Part shown: piece by piece, positions 48,867 through 60,200 of the stretch
Layout: each line of letters opens with the position of its first letter
How positions within the stretch are numbered: position 1 is the stretch's first letter
Origin: Omphalotus guepiniiformis
Taxonomy: Eukaryota; Basidiomycota; Agaricomycetes; Agaricales; Omphalotaceae
Direction: 5' to 3'
DNA: 64,000 nt
Assembly (NCBI GenBank): GCA_028554645.1
Contig: JAQOOI010000017.1
Span: 496,001-560,000, forward strand
The notes under the pieces: model-generated
Databases searched by the model: none
The model's input: the letters and a program-made list of their open reading frames with translations, nothing else
Told to the model about the DNA's origin: nothing
Translations under genes and position numbers: made by a program

Positions 48867-49360
48867 TACATGAGCTCGCCTACTGAGCCTTATATAGACG
48901 CGTAGCTTAGTTTCTCGGAAGTGAGCTGGAAAACTCAGCAACCTTAACCTGATCGGTGCAACCTCAGTCCACTTACCACTATCGCCTGCGCCATGACTAC
49001 ACAAAGGACTCAAAAATACGGTCAATCATTCATTTAGAAGAAAACTGTTAACATTTTGGCCCCACCCGCTCCCACCGCAAAGGCCGCTTTTCGCACCGCT
49101 TTTAACACCGAATCGGTGTCACGAGTACATACCTCTGCAAAATCATCTTCAACTACGAAAATTGAAAGAAAAATTCGAAAACAAGCCTCGCTTCGCCGGA
49201 CATCCGGTCCGAGAGCCTACGGACCGAGGGGATCATCAGACTGTCCAAAGAGCTGCTTATAAGAGATATCTCGCCCCCATGAGCTTCAAATTTCGTATAC
49301 CTCATCTTACCTTTAGGTACAGACCCACAACCCTACAAGAGTTGACCGAGAGCCAGAACC
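48867..49360. other. Spacer before the dehydratase gene
   Basis: About 490 bp, partly A-rich. No gene accepted; the 68- and 77-codon frames here lack motifs. Confidence 0.45.
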
Positions 49361-51230
49361 ATGCCCAAAGTGTTTCCTACGATTGTGAAAGTTGAGACTT
49401 TCATCGTGTCCCAGGCTGGAGATGGAGGGGATTATCATAGACAGAAGGTACGTTCATTCGTTTATAAAGGAAACAAGGCTGATCTTCGACTTTTACTGCA
49501 CAGAAAGGACATTGGATTATCGACGTGAGTTGAACAGATTTTCAAGTAGGGATACAAAAATTTCTTATGCACAACGTCTTCAGACTCCAATCAGTAACCC
49601 TATGTCAGGCTACGAACAATATCGCCATTCCCGAACGAGCTGGGGAATCGGCGTTCTAGGCTCTCTAGTCGTAGTCGTCACCGCCTCAGACGGTACACAG
49701 TAAGTTTCTTCACTCCCATATCCAACTAATCCATTAACACATGAGCAGAGGCTTCTCAACAGGCTTCGGCGGCCCCCCAGCATGCTGGCTCATCACAGAA
49801 CACTTCACTAGATTTGTCGTAGGCTCCGATCCACGGGACACGAACCGTATCAGGGATCAGCTCTTCCGCGCAAGCATGTTTTACGGACGAAAGGGTATTA
49901 CTCTTGCTGCTATCAGCGTCGTCGACCTCGCTATTTGGGATTTGTTGGGCAAATTGAGAGATGAGCCAGTTTACGTGCGTTCATTGCAGATCTTTTCTGT
50001 CTCTAAGCATGCGACGTTTTGATTGTAGAAACTCATCGGGGGAAGGACGAAAGACAAGATCGCGTTTTATTGTACTGGGTAAGTATTTGATCGTAGCCTG
50101 TTTAAGCTGGTGCTTATTTGGGTTTTGTTTTCAGCCCTCTCCCGACTGAAACCCGTCGAATGGGTTTCTGGGGCGCCAAAGTCCCTCTGCCGTATAGTCC
50201 ACTAGACGGGTTCGACAGTATGCGCCGGAATCTTGATTTCCTCAAGGCACACCGAGAGAAAGTTGGGCCTGATTATCCTATCATGGTTGATTGCGTGAGT
50301 GATAGACTTATAGCCTTCTGATCTACCTTCATGTTGATGGTCATGTGCCTATTCACAGTATATGTCTCTTAACGTTCAATACGCTATTGAGATTGCTCAG
50401 AAGGCTATTGACGAAGGGATCAACATTAATTGGTGGGAAGAGGTGAGTACTTGCTTTCGGAGAACGGTCGTTTCCTGTGCTCAAATCAGTAAGTATAGGT
50501 TCTCCACCCGGACGACTTTGACGGCCAGAAACTCCTCAAGACTGCGTTGCCTCAGGTCAAATGGACTACAGGAGAGCACGAATACAGCCGGTATGGGTTC
50601 CGCAAGTTGATTGAAGGTCGTGCGGTCGATATTATTCAACCGGATGTAATGTGGATGGGTGGGATGACGGAGGTACGTTCAATTCGACAAGTCGTATCTT
50701 GAATGTTTGTTTTAATAATAGTGTTTCTTAGCTGCTAAAGATGAGCGCGATGGCGAGCGCATATGATATCCCGGTTGTGCCGCATGGAAGTGGACCGTAG
50801 TAAGTGGCTTTAAAACGAACTCGGAGGTTGAAGTTTACTGACCGCTATCGTTTTGTACTACAGTTCCTATCACTTCGTGATGTCCCAACCACATAGCCCG
50901 TTCTGCGAATGTAAGCCTTACAAACATCCTCCACCCGAATCGAATGGCTGTTCCGAAATACTCATTACGTCGGTTTTCTGTGCACACTCACTTGTAGACA
51001 TCGCAAACTCACCCGACGGCAAGAGCATTCTTCCCGTTTTCGGCTCGCTCTTCACGAACGAACCCGTCCCCCACGGCGGATCGCTCGACATCTCCGATGA
51101 GCCTGGGTTCGGACTGATTCTGAACCCTCAGCTAACGCTGTTGCCTGCGGAGAAGTTCCTTGCGCCAAATCCAGAGAAAGGGCTTGGGAATGCTGATCAA
51201 AGTGAAGCTGAAGCAGCTGGAACCGCTTGA
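49361..51230 (+). CDS. Enolase-superfamily dehydratase, L-rhamnonate dehydratase-like
   Basis: Expected to dehydrate an aldonic acid such as L-rhamnonate in the non-phosphorylative sugar pathway. Start at 49361 (MPKVFPTIVKVETFIVSQAG). Capping-domain strings are GIGVLGSLVVVVTASDGTQG, STGFGGPPACWLITEHFTRF, GITLAAISVVDLAIWDLLGK and YKLIGGRTKDKIAFYCTGP. Barrel motifs with candidate Mg ligands and acid/base residues are YPIMVDCYMSLNVQYAIEIA (Asp), ININWWEEVLHPDD (Glu), WTTGEHEYSRYGFRKLIEGR (Glu), DIIQPDVMWMGGMTE and VVPHGSGPYSYHFVMSQP (catalytic His). The C-terminal part is HGGSLDISDEPGFGLILNP. Eight or more introns interrupt it, for example after HRQK, YHFVMSQPHSPFCE and the MVDC codon. All expected active-site residues are seen. 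Exact substrate is inferred from the subgroup motifs. Confidence 0.88.
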
Positions 51231-51985
51231 GAAAGGTAGTGTAATTGCGTTGATAACAGATTGTTGGCTGAAGGAAAGGATATAGACATAGATATTGGTC
51301 TGTGTGTAGTGTGTATGGTTTATTTTCGGTGATGCTAGAAGAGTGATATGTAGAGTATGGTCAATGATTAAATATGTACTCACTATAGAATGCAAAGGTC
51401 ATTGCAAAAACAAGATTTGAAATGCTTCTTGAGGAATCGGAGTTATATGCGGCGCGTATTACTGAGCATGGGGAATCGCACGCCCTCGTTACATCGCTCG
51501 TTACATTCAAGTTGAACAGTTCAACGTTCAAAACTCGTCGCTGAACAACGTTGAACTCTTGCTTCTTTCCTTCCCAATTGTCCCTGCCTATGATATACGA
51601 GATGGTCATCGCGATCTTTCTTCCGCCGACTTCAACCTTCTTCAACGTGAAACGGTCTAGATTGGAATAAGAGACTAGTTGGTATGTTTTTGTCGTAATT
51701 GTAGATTGTACACTCAAATTCGATTCGGGCGGTTCCAGATACTACACTTCTTGAATTGATTTCTTCATCTGCCTCTCGAGCATAATGTCTAAAATGACGC
51801 TTTAGCCTTTCAATGGTGGTTTGAATGCCAGTATACATATACTCACTGGCGGGAAAAACCTCGAACCCTTTACATTGATGGTGAGAGAGCAAGCTGTGGT
51901 TGGGCGCTTCTCTCTCTCTCTCCCATACCAGAAGCTCTTCCATGGTGCTTGGTAGAAGTAATTCGACGATAACACCGATTTGATC
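51231..51985. other. Spacer upstream of the plus-strand chimeric gene
   Basis: About 750 bp. Overlapping minus-strand frames (51361-51717 and 51632-51944) could be strung together but show no family motif. It should contain the dehydratase 3' UTR and the promoter of the chimera; a CT repeat is at about 51911-51924. Confidence 0.4.
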
Positions 51986-54900
51986 ATGAACGATATTTCT
52001 AGCGTCGTTGAAGAGCAAATGTCTGCCTCTGCTCCTCCGATGGTACTCTCATCTCAATACTCAACCGCTGCACCGAACGCTGTAGAGTACGTTGGCCCAC
52101 GCCTTACTTGTTGCGTCAAGGAATAACGAGTGTTTGGGATATAGAGGTCTTCTCCAATGCTCAGAACTTTTCCATTAATGGTGGCACATTCAATATCAGT
52201 CTATCTCATACAGCCCACCAAGCAGCCCGTGAATCAGAACAGCCTCAACACAAACCTCCTGCTCCCACAATTTTGTCCACCCCACCTACTTCGAACCCTC
52301 TCACCAGCACAGAAAGTGAACTGTATGCTCGCTCACTACTCCCAAAACGCCAGGGGTACCTGCTTTGGATTCCAGAGCCGTATGAAGGTTCAGTATCTGC
52401 ACATACAGCGAAAGGTGTGATGGTGGGCGATGTTGGGGTGGTGAATGATGATGGAGGTTTTCAATTTCTCTTCAATGTATGCCATGCACCAGATGATCCC
52501 GTCAATCACAAAGGGGTCCCCGATGGTTTTCAGCCATTTCCTCTAGAAGGATTGGAGGTTGAACGGCATCATTCGAGGTTCCCTCCTGATTCATATGTAG
52601 CAAGCTCACTAACTAAGCTCGTAGAAAACCGTCGGTGCGTCTGTTGTCTGATTGCTTGATAGTTTTCGTATTAAAACCTGTTCTGCACAGGCTGTTGAAT
52701 TGTGCTCCAGAGACGAATATCCGCTCGACGTTAACATTTACATCGGCAAGATCTGAAGGTGCCGTTATTGTCCTACCTACAGGCGCAGTCCGCTTTGACG
52801 CTCGAAATCTCGCTGGCTTGCGACAGTACGCCATGCGGAATGCTTTTGAGTGGTACAAGTACGTCAACGGCCGGAGAGGATGGGAAGTGCCTAATGGTGC
52901 ATTGTATCTCATCACAGGGTGTGACAAATGCACCTGCTGGGCAGCAGTATCATTCTGCGAGCATGTGGTAGACGGGAACAATTTATGCTTAGAACTGCTC
53001 AAGGTCACCGAGCGCGAAGAGAAGCAGGACGGTGCGGGGGAGAAAGTGTGTTCTAGAGTCCATGAATCGAGCGTAAGATACGTTTGGAAGGGTAGAAGCA
53101 TCGTGGCAAATAGGACAGGTCCAGGAGATGAAGTGCCGCTAGCTGGGTACGGCAACAGTATTCCAGCGAGACCGCAAAATCATTGTGTCTTTTTACGGGG
53201 GTACAAGGTCGCAATCAACCCGGATAGAGCTGAAGATGGCATCATATTATCTTCTTTGGTGGACTCCTCGCCAGATATCATTCTTTCGAAGGGCACACAC
53301 ATCCCATTTGGCTTAGACGCAGGCGGATTTTCAGGGGTCGATGTGGGGTCAAGCTCAGTGACTGATTTGGAGGAAGCAGCGATCAGTCCCCGTGAGGAGG
53401 GGTCTCTGCCAAAAATTAGTGTACCACACACCTCAAGAAGACAACAGGTGATTTTTCTCTGTTCTCACATTTGATGCAGATCTCATGAAACAAGCAGCCC
53501 TACCATCCCTCTGACGTTGTCAACCGGTTAATGCTCTCAAAGGTATACAATGCCATATTGCCAACTACTTCATCTAAGTCAACGCTGTGCAATAGAATGC
53601 TAAAGTTTCTATTACGCATGATGATGAGTGGTGTTCAGTCTTGGATCCAGTGAGTTAAGCCTTGTTATGGTGTTGGCGATGTTTTGACCTATCCGTGAAT
53701 TATAGGCAGCATCAGATATGCCAGGCGAGGATGATCTGCTTTGCAGAGTACTTTCTACCCACAAAGTAGCCAATGGGCCTGGTGAGTGTTATATCTTCGT
53801 AGCGATGCAAGGGTGCTAACCAGGCGGTGACTTGATGAAGACGGAGCGTTCCTACAGCCATTGAAGCTAGCGGACCCTCTTTCTACGTTTTCTGTTCGTA
53901 AACCTCTGTCACCCTCAAGTCCTCGTCTTCTTTCTCCCTCGCGATATCACGACTTGAAAGCAGTGACAACGAAAGATGTCTCGTCAATTACGCAGGAAGT
54001 CGGAATACCCAGCCACGAGCCTGAGCCTGGTGTTATGGCTAATAAGCAGAGGGCCGAGTTGTGGAGGTTGAATGAGAATATTGTGTTTAAACCCGGGGAG
54101 TGGACTGTAAGTATATTTTTTGGTGATGGATGTGGGTTGAATGATGAGCATTCGTTCCGTAGGACATGGATTTACTGGATGAGAATCGGTCGCTGATTCA
54201 TACCGGTAAATTGTTCAGACAGCCTGGTGACGTGCTTGAGCGGAGGACGCTGTATGTGTTGCTGTTTGATAATTATCGTAAGTGCTATCCTTGCAGAGTG
54301 TCATTCGATCTTGATGTTTCATACTAGTCGTTATGACCAAAGTAGCTTGGCAGTGGGATGGGGTGGCGAAGTACTATGTTGATCGTCGGGTGGGTATTTA
54401 GTGCGAGCTTTTGATTGTGACAGTATACTAAGAGAAAGACATCCCCTCTTCAAAGCCTATCCCATTTGACCTTCTGACCCTCGTCAACTTCACCGATCCT
54501 CCGACTCCACGGGGCGGAAATCTCCTCCGTAGCCTCCGTGGCGAGCGGCATAACACTGACGGATCCGACCCATCCAACCCATCTCTCACAAGCTCCACCC
54601 CAAAATCCCCCCAAAGTGCCCTCATCACCGCCTCACCCTCTGAACGCAACGACAGCGGAACAGACACCTCTTACCCGGACTCACGCTTGGTCTACCCTTG
54701 CACGATCCATCACAACGGGCGCATAAGCGAGAATTACATCTTATACGCCAAGTCAGCGGCTGTGAGGACCGAGTGGAAGGAGAAGTTGGAGGAGGCTGTT
54801 GGGTTGAGGGAGGTTGTTCAGGAGAGTAATAAGGTGTTTGAGGTTGAGACTTTGAGTGCGGATACGTTTGTTGTTCCTTTGCCTTCGGTTGGTGGGGGTG

Positions 54901-56487
54901 GGAAAGGGGATGGTAGCGGGGGAGGTGGAAATGCGTGGAGTGGGGAGATTTCTTTCACGGGGATATTTAGTGAGTTGATGATTGAGCTGTGTTGGGCTGT
55001 TGTTGACGTTGTGATTATGTAGAAATGCCGGATGGGAGAGGTCTTGTGGCTATTGGATGCTCTGAGGGTGTTTGGATTGGGTTCAGGTTGGTATTTTTGG
55101 GAGTGTGATGTTTCGTCTGATATGGTTAGCTAATTTGACGTTCTTATTGTGTAGGCATGATTCCCGCTGTGAGTATTCATATACTTTGCTTCTAGGTGGT
55201 TGTTTGAGAGATTTTTTCGCTTCTAGCCATGTGTCGTATGTTACATCTAAAGATGGTAACACAATGTGCGATGTTGGAAGATTTTGGGATCTTTCTCGTC
55301 TTGGCTAACAAGGTGCGCTTCATTTAGCATTGAGGTTATAACGTGTAAAGTTGTTAATGCGAAGCTGATTATAGTCTCTGTTCGCGTACCACATTGAAGC
55401 CCTTGTGAGCTCGTCCACAAGCATGGATTCATCTCAGACACCACAGAAGCTGAGCGGGAACAAGGACGATGTGCATTTTTTCAGCGTCGGGTCGCTTCAC
55501 AACCGAACATTAATTATCTATATGAAAAAGAAAGGCGTAAGGATCACTTCTTTTCGGTGTTGTCGAATTTGTTTCAACTTTTTGGGTTGTTTGTCCGTTT
55601 AGCTAGACAGCATATTCCACGTCGTCGAGCCCGTCATTGACAAAATTAACGAACGTTCCAAAGCCCCTGCGGGACTGGGATCCAGATTCGGATTCAGGCC
55701 CCCCAAGTCGGACTGGTTCAGAGGTTACAGAGAATTTCTTCTACCGTACGAGTCATATGACCTAATTTTCCTCGAATCGAATATTGCGATACTTTGTGCG
55801 GAGGGATTTTACATTCTGGATTTGATGGAGTGAGTTTTTGGTGTTTTGTAATGTGGCGGTTGTAGGTTGACTGACGTTGGTGGTTGTTAGTTTACAGAGT
55901 GTGACTATACCTCAGAGAGAAGATCCGAGGCATGCACCGTTGGCGAAGCGATGGGAATCGTGTCGGCCGTTGGGGATGTTTAGGTCGACTGATGAAGAGT
56001 TTTTGCTTTGTTATACGGGTATGTTAAGGTTCTTTCCTTCGACAGAATTCATTCCTTACAGCTGCCTTTTCACGTAGAATTCGGACTCTACGTCAACAAA
56101 CATGGCGACCCCAGCCGAGCAACAGGATCCATCGAATGGGAAGGTACCGCCGAACGGGTCGCTCTCCACCCACCATACATCCTCCTCTTCGACACGCGCT
56201 TTATTGAAGTCCGACACGTCCGAACCGGCCGCCTAGCTCAGATCATCCCAGGGCACGACGTGCGGTGCCTCTGGGACGGCCGTGGGGCGAGCCTTCCACC
56301 TGTACTGACGTCAGGTCCAGACGACTCTGACGAGCGCATGATACAGAAAGCCCGCGTGCACGGAGTGATGAACGGGGTCAATATGCAGAGAGGTGTTGGT
56401 CTTGTTGCGCAACATGTGTTTGAGCTTATACCGACGATTCCTTTGTATTTGCCTGAATCGCTTGCTTCGCCGTCGACGGTGACGTAA
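51986..56487 (+). CDS. Chimeric protein: Agaricomycete-type domain fused to PH-CNH of a Rho GEF (copy 1)
   Basis: Start at 51986 (MNDISSVVEEQMSASAPPMV). N-terminal half: VWDIEVFSNAQNFSINGGTF, KRQGYLLWIPEPYEG, PPDSYVASSLTK, LPTGAVRFDARNLAGLRQYA, WYKYVNGRRGWEVPNGALYL, then ITGCDKCTCWAAVSF; this type of sequence is frequent in mushroom genomes and has no known role. Short linker exons follow (NAKVSITHDDEWCSVLDP; SDMPGEDDLLCRVLSTHK; DGAFLQPLKLADPLSTFSV). From about 54,000 the sequence follows the ROM2-like GEF: KQRAELWRLNENIVFKPGEW, the PH domain, the 14-nt exon and the CNH domain. No DH exchange domain is present. The last two exons are almost identical to the GEF gene, and the stop at 56485 results from TAT to TAA relative to it, removing the final ~18 residues. 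Could also be an incompletely functional gene; no break is seen in the exons I could join. Confidence 0.65.
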
Positions 56488-56689
56488 TTCCCGGCAGTGT
56501 TGGAAGGGCAGCGCCCAGGTGCCTAATGGCAGGACGATGACCTGGTGGATTTCCATTTGAGGGTCACGCGCACTCAAAAACAGAGAAAGGGAAAAACAGA
56601 GAGCCAAGGGCCTAGCGGGGGTTGTTGAGCGGAGGAGATCAGTAGGGTATCTCACTGAAGGGAAACGCTCTCTCTGAAGACGACAGCTG

Positions 56690-56951
56690 AGCGAGTTGCA
56701 CTCCACATGCCATGTTTTATTGTTCAACCCGGACTTCTTCGAAATTCGCCACTTGGGAACTGGAAAACTGGCACAATTTTTGCTCGGGAATAACCTGCGC
56801 TGTATTTCAGACAGGCATGGAAGTGTGCAAGGAAGTCAGGTGCACGTCGATAAGGCCCAGCCCAAGTTCGGGATTCATTATCGAGATCTTGGTCTCCTTC
56901 CGAAAGTGTCTTGTCCGTGAAGCAGATGATCTTGACGATTCATCGTTTTAG
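56690..56951 (+). pseudogene. Relic of the original 3' end of the chimeric gene
   Basis: Begins gctgagcgagttgcactcca, matching the minus-strand copy (gctgaccgagtcgcgctcca). It encodes FNPDFFEIRHLGTGKLAQFL and GNNLRCISDRHGS before ending near LGLLPKVSCP. This is much closer to the end of the minus-strand chimera (NADFIEIRQLETGRLEQILL, GNCVRCISDGHG, IGLLPNTV) than to the GEF. It is cut off from the upstream gene by the stop at 56485 and about 200 bp of unrelated sequence (56495-56690). Confidence 0.65.
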
Positions 56952-57236
56952 TCCTAGAGCTCAGTATATTCTCGAGCTCAACAATTGCTGTCAGTTACAT
57001 TTTGGTGAGATATATCAAACGGTGCTTGAGGGCGATGCGACTTGAGGAGTTATGAAATGGGTGCAATTAGATTGTCTCACATAGATTATTGGCTGAAGGA
57101 AAGATAGACTGAAAGATGTTGTTTTATATCAAGGATGACCCTATTATTGACCCCCAATATCTACCGTCTCCTATTTGCGAGTACAGATTTCTGTATTTCT
57201 TGTAGTCCCAAATTCTCAAGACCATCTGCTTCGCGA
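56952..57236. other. Spacer between the tail-to-tail chimeric genes
   Basis: About 285 bp. A stretch at 57083-57108 (gattattggctgaaggaaagatagac) resembles 51259-51287 downstream of the dehydratase gene. Nothing else seen. Confidence 0.45.
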
Positions 57237-60200
57237 CTAGACTGTATTTGGAAGAAGTCCAATCTGCTCTATAATGACTCCCGATTCCGCATTTACGCCC
57301 ATGGTGACGTGCACGCAAGCTTGATTTGCAACCTCGTGCATACGGTTTGTGCTAACGCCATGCCCATCCGAAATGCAACGCACACAGTTCCCGAGCAAGA
57401 TCTGCTCCAGTCTCCCGGTCTCCAACTGGCGAATTTCAATGAAGTCCGCATTAATGAGCAGGATGTATGGCATATGGAGCGCGACTCGGTCAGCTATGCT
57501 TTCCCATTCAACTACATCTTCAGCGAGGGGGATTCCTTGCTTGTCGACATACATACCAAACCCTGAAACAGTTCAGTGTACTGACAGGCAATTCAGAGAG
57601 CTTTCGAACTCACTATCATAGCAGAGCAGAAACTTCTCATCATCTGTACTGAACATGCCCAAGGGACGACAGGATCTACAGCGTTTAGCAAGCTCCGCAT
57701 GTTGATGCTCTTCCCGTAAGCGCGGAAAAGTGACACTCTTGAAGCTAAAAACGTATAGAAAATATTTAATAGTAAGTAATGGATTCTATCACTTACTCGT
57801 TCAAATCCAAAATCTCAAAACCTCTTGTACACATGATAGCAAGCTTCATGTTCAAGAAGACGAGGTCAAAAGATTCTACATTTGGCAGGGAAAAATCCTT
57901 CAGAAACAGTAGTTTAGCCCTTCAACCACATAGCAACGTTATTCAAGTCATAGGCATACCCGGTAGATCCGGAACCACTCAGACTTCGAACGAAATAATC
58001 TGAATTGAGGCTTGCCGCCTTGCGCCTTGTTCACTTCCATTACACGGCACACGCTATCTGACTAAAAATGAAATGTGAAATGGCAGATTCCACAAAACCA
58101 GTCGACTTACTCCTTTCTGTCTCATATAAACTACAAGAGTTCGAGAACCAACTTTACCCACACGAAAGAAATTTGCATCCCTGTTTCTGTTGAGTCTAAC
58201 TGGACCTTCAACAGGGCAGAAAGTAGGAGGTAATGGTACAAGGAATTCAATATCATAGGTGAATATAGTCTGTAAGGCTGAAAATGAGCAACCAGCAAAG
58301 AACATGACTGAATTTTTCATACTTTATCAGCCAGCACAACAAAGATACCAAAATCATCCAACACAGCACACTGAGTTACTGACTTCAGGTTCAATATATG
58401 CTGCAACGCTGAAAGCACATGTGAACAACATAGTCTTGAATGGAGTGAAGCTCAGAACACACTTTTAGAGCTGTCCCCGTCAGTCCTGACCCCACCAATC
58501 CAGACACCGTCGTCACTGCCAAAGGCAATGAATTCCTCACCATTACCAGCAACTAAACTGCAACATTAGCAATTCAAGGATTGGTACGTGGAGAACAGTG
58601 TACTGAAAGGAACAGAGCACGAGACCCTTATTGGCATCTGACTCTGAAGACTTCTTAATGCAAATATCCGAAGGGGACTTTTTGCCTTGATGCTTTTGCA
58701 TTTGGCAATTGCCTGTCCTGTTTTCTTTGTCCACTCTATTTGTTCTTGAGCCGTCTCCACAAAGAAGTGATGCCTGTAACCTGGCCGGCCGCTTCGAATC
58801 AGAGTGAAGTGGTATGGAGCGTGAGGACTTGTATCGCTCAAGGTAAGCAGTTCAAGGGGTAACTGCGATGTTGAAAAATCTAGTTTCAGCTCACTTCATT
58901 CATATTCAGTAGTACCATGCTTACACGGTGAACCTCATGATACTCCGTAGTACTATTCGTTACTTGTGCCCTTGTCAAGACCACTTCTGGAAGTGTTAGA
59001 TTTAGTTGATATTTAAAACATAGAAGTACGCACGACAGTCGTTAAACAGGAAGACGTGGCACTCGCTCTGTCTTAACACCATACAAGCAATTTCAACAAC
59101 ATTCCAAAAAAGCTTCCCTGAATGGATGGGCGCAGACCGTAGATCCATATGCTATGATACATATTCAGTTTCCAAGCTCGCGGTGTGTAGACATGACATA
59201 CAATCTGCTCTCCCGGGGGAAATACAATTTTCAGTTTCTGACTGGGTATCTTAATGACCCGCGAAGTTGATGAGACACCGTTTGTTGTTGTCTGGTCGTT
59301 AGGCCGCAAAATAGAAGCCAGATGAAGGTCTGACGGTGACAGGGTGTCACGGAGAGGAAGCGCATCAATAGGGTCCGCTGAATTCGATGGCAGTAGGAAC
59401 GCACAGTCTTCATAGAATCATCACGGTTAGCGCCGCTGCGTTGACATGAAATACTACGCTCACCAGACTCGACAACCACTTTGTCGGTAAGTACACTGCC
59501 AATAAGATCTTCATCCTCTGGCATCGCTGATGCTTCCTAACTATAGATCAATACAAAGTATCAATGTCAAAGCCCAACTCACCGGTTCCAGGAGCGAGCT
59601 ACACTCATCGTCATGCGTGACAACTCCGGCCTTCTATTGTGCAGCATCGACTTAGAAGAAACAGCCAAACAATGGGTACCTCGCATACCTTCGAGAGCAA
59701 AAATCGGTTGACAACATCAGAGGAATGGTATGGTTTCTTTCAAACGAATTAGATCAAGTATCCATGTAAGAAAAAGAAATCCTACTTTATGTCTTTGTCG
59801 CCTTTCATGGATATATTGCATACTAACAGAGATATGGGATGGAGACGATGCACGACCACTGGTCTCTGTGTCCATCTCCGAGCCTGGAATCGACCCCTCA
59901 TCAAGTCCTGGAAACCCTCCCGCGTCCAAACCAAATGGGATGTGCGTGCCCTTCGAAAAGATCGTATCTGGTGAGGAATCCACCACTGAAGATAGTAAAA
60001 CATCATTCTCTGCTCCACCAGCGTTGATCGCGATCTTATACCCTCGGAAAAAGACGCAATGATTTTGTTTTCTTGCTGAAATACTGCTACCGTACCCAGC
60101 TGGACCTGCCCTGCTTGCCACGATACTTCTGCCCTTCCACTTATACCCCACGCTCGATCCCTGAACTTTTGCAGAAACATTCGCATCTGCACCATCGTGA

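Noticed and set aside
51361..51944. Possible minus-strand gene from two overlapping frames
   Set aside because: No domain, uncertain splice sites, and it would occupy the promoter of the plus-strand chimera.
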